Source of the DNA: Aphelocoma coerulescens
Lineage: Eukaryota; Chordata; Aves; Passeriformes; Corvidae
Length of the DNA: 64,000 bases
Reading direction: 5' to 3'
Assembly (NCBI RefSeq): GCF_041296385.1
Contig: NC_091014.1
Span: 17,149,578 to 17,213,577 of the forward strand
Under the pieces are notes generated by a model. The model saw only the letters and a program-made list of their open reading frames with translations, ran no database searches and was not told the DNA's origin. A program made the position numbers and the translations under genes. Shown piece after piece: positions 34,561 through 47,050 of the stretch. Numbering within the stretch: the stretch's first letter is position 1; the number at the start of each line of letters is the position of its first letter.

Positions 34561-37387
34561 CTCATTTTAAGCTCTATTCTGAGTTATTTCTCCTGTCTGT
34601 TGACTATCCTGCCTTCTCTTCTGTATAATGTCTTTGTTCATACTTGGGCAATTTCTCAAAGCTATCTCCATTGCCTCTTTTCTTATGGGACTAGCAGCTT
34701 CTCTCTTCTGTCATCCTATCTTCTCTTTCAGCATGTTTCTCCTCATTGCTTCCCAGTGCAGCATAGCTGTTCCTAAACTGGTGCTTAATCCTCCTGCCAT
34801 GTTCTTACAATTGTTCTTTTTTTGGTTTATTGATCTGCCATTCAGCTTCTGTTGTTCAGTAAATGTAGGCCGTCAGTTTTTTATGCTGCCTTCTCTCTTC
34901 CATTTATCTTGACATTCCTGTCTAGACTTCTGTTTTCCTAGTCCATGTCCAGTCCTCATTTCTTCTTCTCCATGAGCCCCATGGGGAAAACTTCTCACAA
35001 ACCCGGGTTCTATCTATCACTTGCTCAGGAAGAATTGGTTGGGTTTTTTTTTTCATCTTTATCTTCCCTTTTTGGTGTTCACTGTTTGGTTTCACTGTTA
35101 CTTGTTGCCTGAGTAACTGCTTGCACTTCTTACCTTAACTTTAAAAATAATCATGGGTGAGTTAAAATTGCTTTGCACAAACAGTATTTTCTGTCATATG
35201 TTGGGCTTGATAGTCAGCGATCTCCATGTTACAGTCAGACTTTTATGGCTGGGAGTTTACAATCTATATGGCATCTCAAAATATAGGAACAAAAATTGAA
35301 TTAAACAGGAATTTTTTTTTCAAGTAATTCCACTGCTTTTTAGCTGAAGACCATGGTAACATAAGGGTAGCCAATGAAGCATTTTTTTAGAAAATATTTG
35401 CTGTTCCTCTTCTGCTCTGAATCAAAACCATCCATATATATGCACGTTTGTCTCCTATTTGTCAGCAGAGGTGTCCTAGCAAATGCTTGCTGTTCAATGT
35501 TTTTCCATATCTGTCAGATGCAATTCTCTACAGAACACCTGGAGAAGAATGTTGTAAAAGTAAATCACTGGAGACAAGGTGAAGTGTGTACTCTGTTTTT
35601 ATAATGCATTTCACTGCCCTGTTCTTTCTCAAAGGATAAAGCTGTAATCCAACAGATCTAACTGATGAAAAGACAAAATACTCTGCTCCTTTTAAGAAAA
35701 TTTCTATTCCTTTTTCTATGAAAACTTCTCTTGGAGACCAAATCTTACAACTATATTTCTTTAGTAAAGAATTTAAAAGTAGGGGTCAGAGGTTGAAGAA
35801 TGTGGTTTCTCCTTTTTGGGGCTCATAATGAATTATTTAATAAAAAAGGTTTAAATTCTATTGCACTCTTCAAAAGTACATGTGTATTTATACTAATTTG
35901 GTACAACGTTACTGAAATTAAAATTGTACTAAAATCTAAACAGTTTAGAATTCTGAAGAAACAGCAATCTTCAAGATCATATGAACCTTAAACTTCCTTT
36001 ACAACTGGCTAAGAAGAATCCCGTTCCCTGAAAATATCTTCCAACTCTGGTGGTTGGTGAAAGAAGACACCTATTTTCTTAGCATGAAAAAAAATTCATC
36101 ACTGTTTCACCTAAGGTCTGTTGACATCTATGTTTTCTATCAAAATGAATATAGGAGAAAAACCATAGAGAGATAAAGCAAGATGACTTTCACAAGCATT
36201 AATTGCAGTCTATAAAATTACTATACTGTTAGATCCTGTAGTTTAAACTGGTACACTTTTAACAGCTTTTAACACTCCTGACATATTTCTCTTCTGACGA
36301 GAATATAGATAATATATAGGATCGGATCTTTACAGTCATTCAAATAAAGTAAAATTTGAAAAGAAAGTGTACTTAAAAGTACAAACTACACATATTATTC
36401 ACATTGAAGACCTGGTTTTCATGTACAATTGGAGGAACGGTAATTAGACAAACTAGACTACAATTCTTTGCTATCATACCCTGAAAAGTACAAGGCTTTT
36501 CTTTCTTATTTTGTCACTAGGAATCTCTTTCAAATGGATTAGTGACTTTTTTTTTCTACTAAATGCTTTAAATTCTTTAGAAGCTCTTTTGTCTAGTAGC
36601 CTAATAGTACTTTCTGTAAAAAATTGAGTGCAACTGCATTGTTGGATGAAGATTATGAAGATAAGTTGCAAACTCTTTGATTATTTCCTAAGTTTTCTGC
36701 TGTATAATATGTAACCCAGGAGGGGTTTTTACATTTTTATCAAAAAAGCCTGAGTTTCAAATAGCTTTGTAAGTTCAATTCTCTTTCCATGCACTTTGAA
36801 GATGCAATACAATCAAGACACTTTGGGACGAATTTTAAGAATTATGCATGAAAAATAATCACATACAGTTTGATCATAAATAAAGGGGGGTTTGTGTGTA
36901 TTTCCTACAGATTGCTTTGAAAGTTTACCGTTTTAGAAGATCATAAGCTGCAGCAAAGAAAGGTCTTAAGGGTCAGACAGGAGTTCTAAAATTTTTAAAA
37001 TGGTTTCTATAACACACTCATTTTAAATTTCTGTGTGTGACCCAAAGTCTGTCAATGTAAATGCAGTTGTTTCACTTCTTTCTAGTAAATTTTAGACCAA
37101 AAAAAAAAAATCACTTAATTTTCTAAGAGAAAGAAAGAATATGTTTGCAAGATTTGGACTCCGCTTCTGAGAAATAATTAAGATAATTGCAATGAAATTT
37201 CTTTTCGTCTCATGAGTTGGGCATTTAAATAATTTATTAGTATAATATAAAGTGAGAATATAAAGTGAGCCTATTATGTATCAAGACTTCCTTTAAATGT
37301 CCCTACAAGGTAAACATACAATTTTGCTTCCTTCTGCTTGATATTGCTATTTCTGAAAATTAAAACAAACAAAAAAAGCTCCAAAAC

Positions 37388-37419
<32 letters not shown>

Positions 37420-38653
37420 GGAGCTGTTGAGGCCAGTCCTGACATTGCTGTATTATTTTAAGATGCAAATTGTAGAAAGTACTAGAAAGAGTTACTTCCA
37501 GGGTTTGACTTGACTCTTTAAATTTCTTAACGATTTTGCCATAGATGACATAAGCCAGAAAGCACTGCAGGTAACTGAACTTTTACTAAAATTTATGTGC
37601 AATGCAAGATTGAACAATATTTATGGCTTTTGCACCATATTGTATTAGGATTAACGATCGCTGCTTCAGGAGCCCTCACTTCTAAGAGAAGAGAAACATA
37701 ATGAAATGTAATGCCTCCTTGTTTTCTCCCAAGATATTCTGGTTCTATTCACTTTTATTTACAGTGCAGTATTTGTTTTATTCTAAACCTGTAGATGATA
37801 TTATATTTGGAGTGTTTAAGTCACAATGGAGAACTGGAGCTAACATGCAAGTATATGGAAATAGCAGCAATTTCACTAACTTTTGGAAAAAAAACGCTGT
37901 TGCTAGAGATCATTCAACTGTTCAAACTATGAGAATTTAAGAGTTTAGCAGAAACTGTGGACTGTTGTTCAGCTAACTAGAAGTATTGATGCCTGCAAAT
38001 GACTTCAGATCTTAAAGGAATTAAACTAGTTGAAAAGCAAGTAGAGTAATTCATTGTGTAGAATTTATTCTACAAATTTAGTTAGAGCAGTCTAGATTAC
38101 TGATTGCAGACACCTTCCCCTGAGAATTGATCTCTTCCTACTGTGAATTGCTCATGAGGTGTTTTTCAGTTGATTAATTATAAATGTTGTGGGAATGGGG
38201 AAAGAACAGCCTCCACACCACTTAAATGTAGGCAACTAACTTAAGTGCCTGAGACAGCAGGCTAATCTACTAGGCTTCTTATATACTCAGTGGAAAAAAG
38301 ATAGACTCTTCCTCAGGGAGAATTTAAATAAAATTTTTAAGCTCCTGCTTAAAAGTACTTGCAGTACTTTAATTTTTCTTCACAAATTCTAAGAATGTTC
38401 TCAGTTGTTTCTGTCACTTGAAATGGATAATTCCCCTTAGTACTCTGAATCTATAATTTGCTCTTAAAGAAATTAAAAACATACTAAAACATTGGTTTAA
38501 ACATATTAAGGCAAAATTTTTGCTTGAGCATAGCAAAAATAGTACACAAGTATGCTCAGCAAAACTGGCTCTTCTCTGGAAGAGTTTAAGTAGAAATGGT
38601 AGAAGGGTCCATCTGGGGCAGAAGACATCCTCCCAAAGCCCTGCAATTAGTGT
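34561..38653. other. Unique DNA with short simple repeats, no gene
   Basis: Pyrimidine-rich just after the LTR (34570-35080), then ordinary AT-rich sequence. A pure run of 29 A lies at 37388-37416; the DNA to its left does not look like a retroposed mRNA. No exon is recognised. Confidence 0.55.
37388..37416. repeat. Poly(A) tract, 29 bp
   Basis: An uninterrupted A run preceded by AAACAAAAAAAGCTCCAAAAC. Likely a mononucleotide microsatellite. The length may be unreliable in assembly. Confidence 0.9.
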
Positions 38654-39990
38654 AGAATCATGGAATGGTTTGGGTTGAAAGGAACCTTGAAGATCAGCTA
38701 GTTCCAACACTCTACCATGGGCAGGGACACCTTCCACTAGGTCAGGTTTTTCAGGGCCCCATCCAGCCTGGCCTTGAATACTTCCAGGGATGGGGTATCT
38801 ATAACCTCTCTGGGCAACTTGTTCCAGTGTCTTACACCCTCATAGTAAAGATTTTCTTCCTAATGTCTAATCTAAACCTCTTCTCTGTCAGTTTAAAGTC
38901 ATTCCCCCTTGTCCTTTACCAATAGGCCAAACAGTTTGGGTCCATCCTTTTTTTAAAAGCTCCCTTTAAGTACTGGAAGTACTGATGGAGAGATTAAACA
39001 GTACCTGTCCCAGTACAAACCTCTAAGAGATACCACACACCACTCTCTCTCTGGACACTGAGCTGATGATCTCTATTCTCTGGATATGACCATCCAAATG
39101 ATTCCACATCCACTGAACAGCACATCCATAAAAATTCATAGCTCTATGATTTAGAGAGATGGATGTAGTGGAGAATCATGTCAAAGGCCTTACAGAATTC
39201 CAGATAGATGACATTGAGAGCTCTTCCTTTGTCCACTGATGTAATCACTCCATCATGGAAGGTGTCTGGGTTGCTCAAGCAGGATTTGCCCTTGGTGAAG
39301 CCGTCCGTGCTGGCTGTCCCACATCACCTCCCTGTCCTCCATGTGCCTTAGCACAGTTTCGAGGTGAATCTGTTCCATGACCTTCCCAGGCACAGAGATG
39401 AGGCTGACAGGTCAGTAGTTCTCAGGGTCCTTCTTCCTACCCTTTTTAAAAATGTGTGCAATATTTAACTATTTTCAGTCACCTGGGACTTTACTTCATG
39501 TGACCAGTTGTCGAATATCATGGAGAGTGGCTTCACAACTGCATCAACCAATTCCCTTGGGACTCTGGGATGTATCTCATCAGGTTCCATAAGCTTATTA
39601 CGTTCAGGTTCCTCAAGTGGTCATGAACTCGATTGTCACTTAGAGTGGGAGGCTTTTCTCTCCCATTCTCTGTCTTACAGTCCATCTACTCAAGAGGTAT
39701 GGGAAGAGAGGTTACCAGTGAAGACTGAGACAAAAAAATGGTGGAATATCTCAGCCTTCTTGTCTTTCATTGTTAGTGGTTAGGACATCTTTTTCATTAG
39801 GTGGGGTATGCTTTCTTTGGCTTTCATATTTTGGATAAAATGCCTGTAGAAGCCCTTTTTATTCTTTGCATCCCTTGCCAAGTTGTGCTCCAGCCTCACC
39901 ATGGTCTTTTTAACCCCAACCCTACACAACTGAAGAGTGTCCATAAACTCTTCTCAGGATACCTATCCCTGCTTCCATTGCTTCTGTAGT
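38654..39990 (-). mobile_element. CR1 LINE with reverse transcriptase remnant
   Basis: The longest CR1 in the window. The right end on the minus strand (about 39990-39130) translates with frameshifts into CR1 reverse transcriptase: traces of the conserved [11 protein letters not shown] stretch and of VIYLEFCKAFDMI (domain A, where YLDFSKAFDTV is usual). It then passes by an internal deletion into the 3' untranslated part, ending at 38654 in ATCATGGAATGG. The catalytic Asp of domain A is replaced in this copy (LEF) and several stops are present, so it is dead. Confidence 0.92.
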
Positions 39991-40480
39991 TGCCATATGT
40001 TAGAATAACCATAAATGGAATTTCAAACAAAGCTAATGGTATGGATAATTTTTATAACTCTGTAACTACAATTTATATAGCTTTTATAACAGCATTTTGT
40101 AAGATATGTCATGACCAAAAAAAAAAATCTACTAGATTGCTGGACACATGAGGTGTAAATGTGTTATCTCCACAGAAACCATGTGCTAAAATGACCTAGC
40201 TATACAGGAAGTGGTCTAGATATGAGTAGCTGTGCTGCAATTCTTTATTTGGCTACACACAACCTAGACTTTGGGCAGATTTCCTTTCTTAGTTTAAAGA
40301 ACTGAAAAACTGGGTTAATAAACAGGGCAATTTGGACCTGCCTCTTGCTTGGTCTGATGCTGTCCCAGGAGGAGTTTACCAAAGATATGGTTTATTGTTT
40401 TTGCTCTCTACCCAGGTGTCAGAGACTGAAATATTGTAGTTTATGACTTAAACATTTTCTTAAAGGACTATTAAAACTGT
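39991..40480. other. Unique DNA, nothing recognised
   Basis: Ordinary AT-rich sequence separating the CR1 copy from the GC-rich segment. Confidence 0.5.
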
Positions 40481-41285
40481 ATTACAAAAGTTGCAGAGGA
40501 GACCACTGCACCCTGAATGGGGCCCTGACTGAGGCCTTACACTGCTCGCTGATGAAGAAAAGATAAAGTAACAACTCAGGGCTGGGGACATTCACAAAGC
40601 ACAGGCTTAACACCTCCAAGATGAGGACCACAGCCCCAGGGCTATCAGCTGCCAGGCTTGAACAGACCCTCGAACCAATGGGTGGAGGGAGGAGAGGCTT
40701 TGGGTATCTGGGAAAAGCCTCTGGTCAGAGGCGCAGTGACTGCCCATCCTCCAACTGTGCAGAGGAGCCCAGCTGAGGGATCCTCACCGGGGTGGGGGAA
40801 GCTTATCCACAGCAGAAGGGGTGACATGGCCCATCACAGGGGCCCCCCTCAAAGGGGTCCCCAGACCCTGCACCAGAGCACCAGAGATGATGCAACAGAC
40901 CCTCAGTGTTGCAAGGGACAGTGTGTCAAGCCAGCCCCTGCAAGGGGAGACACGTGGGTATTCCCACCTGGCCCAAAGTGTATATTAATCCATGGGATTC
41001 TGTATGTTCTGGCGTGTGGTGTGGTGGTGTGTGGCAGTGTATGGTGGTGTGTGGCGGTGTGGCGCGGCATGTGGCGGCGTGGCCAGGGTGGTGACAGGGG
41101 GCCCTCACCACCAAGAAGACCACATGGAGGGGAGCAGTGAAACATCATCAGGACCCTTGGATGGGTGATATGTTTCCATCTAACCCCTGTCACCTCTCCC
41201 TGTCCCCCGACCCTCCCCACACACACTTCCTTGAGAAGTGTCATTAGTGTCAAAGGCTGTGCATCAGCTCAGGTTCAACCCACTA
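40481..41285. other. GC-rich segment with G/T-rich core, possible unclassified repeat
   Basis: About 800 bp stands out by its GC content. It has a hairpin-prone block (GGGGCCCCCCTCAAAGGGG at 40838), a TATA-like TATATTAAT at 40981, and a G/T-rich imperfect repeat of GTGTGGTGTG and TGTGGCGG units at 41010-41090. An AATAAA follows at about 41301. The order is compatible with an LTR, but I could not find matching ends or a duplication. Open frames across it follow the low-complexity composition. Confidence 0.35.
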
Positions 41286-44200
41286 CATTTCTACTGTGAA
41301 ATAAAATGCATCAATTTTTTGGCATCAACATTTAATGTTGTTTGGTTTTAATCGAGTTTCTGGGAATATTTTGAACCTTCTAAGTTCCTTCCGGTTTATG
41401 CACAGAGACTTAGCTTTCTTTGCTTTTCTGGGTTTAAACTGGTTTGTAACACCAGGTCAATTTATCTCTTAGACTTAATGTTTGCAATATCAATGCCTGA
41501 AGTTGTGATTTCAAAATTGGTTTTCAATTAAAAGCTACTGGTTTTGACTTACTAACTATACAAGTAAAAAACACTCACATAAATCTTTATTTAAGCAAAA
41601 TCTTACAAATCCTTATTTCAGATTTTTGTTCAGATCTATAAAGGGTTGTAAAACATATTTTCTAGAAGAGTTTGTAACGATTGCAGGAATCCAAGTAGTA
41701 GAGTGAGTTTAAGGGCTAAGGATTTAATTAGGTCCTCTCAGATCAGAAGGATACAAAGGATCTCAGTTTACAATAATTAAATAATTATTTGAAGTAATTC
41801 TGGGCACACTGGTTGATGTATTGGAAAACCTGTGCAGAGGATTAAACTCATGAAAAACAGATACAACAAAAGTATGAGACAAGGCAAAAAGCATGAGGGA
41901 ACTATGGATCACAAAGAGTAATGAAAGTATACACGAGGCTTTGAACTAAAATTCAAAACAATCTTGAAAAAAATGAAGTTACAGTGAGAAAAGAATGAGA
42001 TTTATTAGGCAAACGAGAGTTTTCAAACAGGAATAGTCTGCTGCATAATTAAAGAGACAGGAACCAATTCTTCAGAGAAAGATTTTTAGTTATAGCTGTT
42101 AGCAAACTGAATATAGGTCAGCAATGCCATGCTGTGTGAAAGAAAACAAATTTGTAGAACATGCCAATGCTTGTTCAGCCTGTAAGACACATGCATATCC
42201 TGAAGATAAGAATGGTTTTCATTTCTATCCAGTCATGACAGAAATAGTCATAGCAGTTTGTGTCAGCTTCTTTCTGTCTTCTCCTAGGCTCTAAAGGAAG
42301 TCCAAGTAAAGGCCACTAACTTCATTGTCCTCCTTCTCTCCATTTCCCTTTTTCTGTCTTCTCTTCCTCTCTTCCATTTACCCGTTCCTTTATTATTTGG
42401 ATGGGTTTCCATGCTCCCAGGCAATGAAAAGCTCCTGAAATTTTGACTGGTAGTTGTGGAAACCTGTTACCTTTCTCACTCATGAACTTCCAGACTCTTG
42501 AATTGAAGACACAAAGTCCTAAAGGGACAGGTTTTTAGATCTCACAAATTATTCTAGACTCCTTTCAAGAAAATGAGCCTCCAGCCTTTGATTAGTAGAT
42601 CTATGAGTTCTCAGGAGACATGGGTTTTGATTTTGCTGAAATTAGTTTGCCTTCATTAGGAAATGGGACAAAAACACCTTTACATTTTTAGAGATGAGTC
42701 TCTTAAGCCTAAGTACCATGTTCCATTTGGGATCTGGATTTAGTTTTTAACAACTCCTCTAAAACAGATATTTCTGTCTGCTCCCTGAGGGATTTATTGG
42801 CAAAACTAGCCATCTATTAACATTCTCTTGAGACTCCATACAGTGAGAATAGATACTATAAATCTTAGTTGTATAAAAGCCCAGAAGCTATAAGGTTTTA
42901 CAGGGCAGCAGATAGAAAATTCAAAAAACTTCAAACATGTTTATTTTACTTAGAATGAAAGAACATTCTGAGTGAAGTTTGGCTGGAAACATCTTTGGAG
43001 ACAGCCATTTTGCCCATCTCACACTAATCAATTACACATCACGCCTTGCCCTTGCACACTTTTTCTTAAAGACATAAAATTATTTTTCATGGGCCATGCA
43101 AAACAACAGGAACTTGTATTACTAATTACTATGTCAATGGCCTTGGACTTGGATGAGATTAGAACTAACAATAAAAGAAATTAATACATGTATCTGTAAT
43201 ATTACACTGCATTAGTGGCAATAGTCTGCAATTTAAATTTATATTACTCATCAGGATTCATGTTTCTCAACTGTCAGATGAAATTAAGATTATACAAAGC
43301 CCAATTAGTTCTGATTATTTCTGTTAGTTTTTCCTGACTGGTCTCACAACAATTAGTGTAGAACATTGTAGATTTACTTAAACAGAGTTAAAAATTTTCT
43401 CGTTAAAATTGGAAGATGGCTACCTATTCAGAGCTTGTCAGTAAGAGGGTATATGGTATCCACACTTGGAGGATTTGAGGTCCCAAAAATACTCTTTTAC
43501 TACTGTTTCTTAAATTTTGTTTTTGCTGTGTGTACTGTTTTCCTTCCACTTTCATCATGCATACTTCATTCTGGCTAACCCCATTTGCAAGAGAGATTTT
43601 TTCAGCAGTTGCTGTCATATCTCCTTAGTTATTATGTTATTATAGTTTATTGCACTTCATTTCCAACCAAATCATGCTTTAGCAAAGAAACAAAACATTA
43701 CCACTTATCACAACTACTGGTTTTATTTTAACTTTTAACTAATAAAGAACTGATTAAAATTATTCTGGATATAAGGCTGGTTTTTATAAAGTATTATACC
43801 CCTTGTACAGTTTACTTATCCAAAAAAAATTTTTCATCTGTGTTGCCAGTTTGCATTTCTGCAGTATCATAACAGGGCTAAAAAGCCACCATTGCACTCA
43901 ATTGAAAGAAGAAGTTTTATTACATTATGTCTTAAAAAAATCTTACACATTTGTGAAGTTTAAAAATTCAATTATTAAATATAAACCTGGAAGATGACAA
44001 AACTGTTCTGTACCTACTCTTATAAGTATGAGAATAGGTACAGAGTTTATACCTTTTTTTAGAGGTGTATTACCCACTAAGTTATTTGTAATTTATGTAA
44101 ATCAGAAAACACCTAGAGGAAAAATTTTGTAACTGAACTATGACAGTAAAAATAAATTTAAAAATCTTCACAGGACTGAAGTTTCCTATCTCCATTAAAA

Positions 44201-44670
44201 TACTTACAATGAAATTACTGGAAAACACGAGCATTTGTATTTACTTACAAAAAAACCAAGCACCTTGTTGCTCATGGAAGATATATCCCTGGCATGCAGC
44301 TGTGCTGCTCCACATTAACCTTTCATCTTCCTTGATCCTTATTCAGAGGCAAGGAAGGCAACTAGAAGTGTCTGAGATAACTTGCAATCATTGCTCAAGG
44401 CAAGCAAAAAACCCTATGGAATCTTATCCTGAAACTCTACTGGGGCAATACACTTGGATTCCATAAAAACTTAATGGAATCTATAGGTCATCAAGCTAAT
44501 ATTCCTGATCCTGAAGGTACATGAAACAGCTGAGTGAGTTCTCACATCTTGGGCCGCTTTTAATTTGGGAAATGCTATTTCTTCCTAAATAAAATTAAGG
44601 CATCTGAATTCTGCAGTAATTAACTGCTCTAAAACAAAAACATTTTTATTTCAGAGGCTTAATTTATATT
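41286..44670. other. Unique AT-rich DNA, nothing recognised
   Basis: No repeat family or exon was identified. Confidence 0.55.
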
Positions 44671-45010
44671 AGAATGATAGAATCATAGAACAGCCCAGGT
44701 TTGGAGGGACCACAAAAGGTCACCTGGTCCAACCTTTGATGGGAAAGGGAACCTAGATGAGATTATCTAGCACCCTATCCAGTTGCATCTTGAAAGTCTT
44801 CAGTGATTTCCCTGGGAAGAGTGTTCCAGTGAATGACTATTCTTGCTGTAAAAAATATCTTTCTTATATCAAGAGGGAAGTTCTTGATACTTGAAACAGC
44901 ACCTTGAAATGGGAAGAAACAATTAAACATTTTCACTTTATGAAAGTTTCTAATCATATATATGGAGAATTACAGAACCTGACTCCTTTGAAAGCTCTGC
45001 AGGCCTTTTC
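44671..45010 (-). mobile_element. CR1 LINE, 3'-end fragment
   Basis: The plus strand starts AGAATGATAGAATCATAGAA, followed by CAGCCCAGGTTTGGAGGGAC and CACCTGGTCCAACCTTTGAT. This is the head of a CR1 subfamily with TGGTCCAACC. Similarity fades after about 44900, so the right edge is uncertain. Confidence 0.88.
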
Positions 45011-45779
45011 AAGGAAGAAATTAGGGTAATACTTCTGCAAGGCAGCATGCTGCTTTTGATCTCAGCTCCACATTATTTTCCCTTGCTAACGAAGGGACTG
45101 GTACCACTGGATGAAAAATAGTAGTCTGAAGACTTGATTCTTAGGCAGTCATCTGTTTATGACAATAGGCGTTATTTTGTCTACTCTTGAAGAGCAAGAG
45201 AGGGCCAGGATACACTACCCATTAGGATGTCATGAAAAGCCCATGGACAAGGCCATGGCCAAGATGAGATTGCCAAGCATGTCACTGGAGAAAAATCAAT
45301 ACATTAAATTCTACCAAAAAATTAAGCACTCATTCTAGGAAATTGAATATGAACAAATTGTTCAGTGTGATAAATTTAGCAGCAGTAAGATGGCTGGTTC
45401 GGAAACTTGTTGGAAAAAGAGAAAGCTGTTCAGGATAGAGACCAGTACCAATCATACAAAAGTTAAAATCATACAGATATGCAAAGAACAGGATATAGAA
45501 AGGAGGAAGAGAAAAATTTTGCCATCAACTTAACAATGAGGAAGTGTATTTATATTTTATGACAAAAATGTGTGCCTTCCAAAAAGGAAGCCAAAGCAAT
45601 TTCAGGCAGGCTGTGGGACTGGTGCAAGGGTTTGTGTAACTATGAAGTAAATGTTGACTTAATATCAATAGCAACTGAACAAGCCTCAGAGAGGGTTTGT
45701 TCATCCTTGGAGTTATCAATGGAGGGCCAGGAAATTACAGCTTTTTCCCTCAGGAAAAGCTAAACTTTTACAGAAAACA

Positions 45780-47050
45780 AGGAGGATACTGCCATCATTG
45801 TAATTCACAAGCTTCACGCATACCTTAATGCTGTCAGGGCGTTACTTTCTGAAAAGAGACCTTGACAATATGTTCTTATGCCTACCTGATCTGCCAAAGA
45901 CATTACCTGAGAAGGAAGAAGAAGGTTTTAGAACTGCACCAAGTCCAATAGATCAGTCATTCAACTTAAGAAATTGAACAGAAAACACTGAGATACGAAA
46001 TAGAACTACACTGTGACTTCACAGGCTTCAATAGAGTGTTTGATCATTCATGGCAACAAATACTATAGACTGTGACGAAGACACTCAACATTAGCAAAAG
46101 AACAGTGACAACCATTGAAATCCTTTATTATAGTGCAGGGAATAAAGTCCTTGAAGGCAACACACTGAGTAAGTAGTTCCATATAACAGCTGGTATAAGA
46201 AAGTAATGTCTCCTATTGCCATATCTCTTCAATAGTTTCCTTGTCAAAGGACTCTGAAAACTTTGAAGGAGTGCTATCAGTCAGAGGTAGTAATATAGGT
46301 AATCTATCCTTTGAAGATGATGTAGATTTGATAGGAGGAATGGGACCAGTATGTGGAAAAGCAATGACAAAGCCGGGCAGCGCTGCAATGATATATGGTA
46401 TGGAGATTAGGACAAAAAAATAGCAGTGTAATGACAATGAAGATTACTGACTCTGAAAAAGAAATAGATATCAAAAGCAAGAAAGTTGAATGGGGGGGAC
46501 TTATTCAAGTACCTTGGTACTACTACCATGAAAGACAGGAAACTTGAAACAGAAATCCAAAGAATTGCCCTCGTGCTAGCAGTGCTCACAGTCCAAAATA
46601 CAACCTGGAAAGACAAGAACAACTTTAGTAGATCCAAGAGAAAAAAAAAGGAACTTTTTAGAAATATTGTGTTCTCAAGAGCATGAACAGTGTGAAACAG
46701 GTGAAACTCAAACAGTAGCAACAGAATGAAGAATTCAAGCCTTTGAATTCAGATGTCTCTGCAGAATTCAATAGATACCGTGTACAGTGCACAGAACTAA
46801 CAGCTCTATTACAGGGAAGCAGGATCTGCAGTAATTGGATCCCATGAGCCTCTGCTAGCAGCAGTGTAAAGCGAGAAGCTGGAAAGGTTTGGCAATGTAA
46901 CTAAAGCAAAAGTCCCAGCAAACATACATTTGCAGAGAAAAAAAATGAAAAGAGGAGGAGCTGTTTGTGGACAACCTGGTAAAAAACATCACCAGAAGAT
47001 GGACGGGCAAATCTCTAGCAGAACTTCTTTGAGCAGTTAAAACCACCTGA
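45780..47050 (+). mobile_element. Degraded RTE-like LINE, reverse transcriptase region
   Basis: Pieces of one reverse transcriptase appear in the right order but in three frames. GFRTAPSPIDQSFNLRN lies at 45924-45976. A FNRVFDH stretch at 46027 corresponds to domain A. The catalytic box FEDDVDLIGG is at 46310-46339 (FADDIDLI is usual; both Asp are kept). FKYLGTTTMKD is at 46504, leading to the thumb helix TEIQRIALVLAVL. After it come remnants of the C-terminal IQAFEN..CLR and KRRKLEWFGHV modules (about 46735 and 46871). Motif choice and order fit the RTE clade and not CR1. Frameshifts and stops are many. The 5' limit is unclear, and odd sequence from about 45170 may belong to it. No 3' tail was seen. 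AviRTE is the known RTE group of birds, but I cannot assign it from memory. Confidence 0.75.

Noticed and set aside
37388..37416. Poly(A) run as the tail of a processed pseudogene
   Set aside because: No retroposed coding sequence or duplication is visible to its left.
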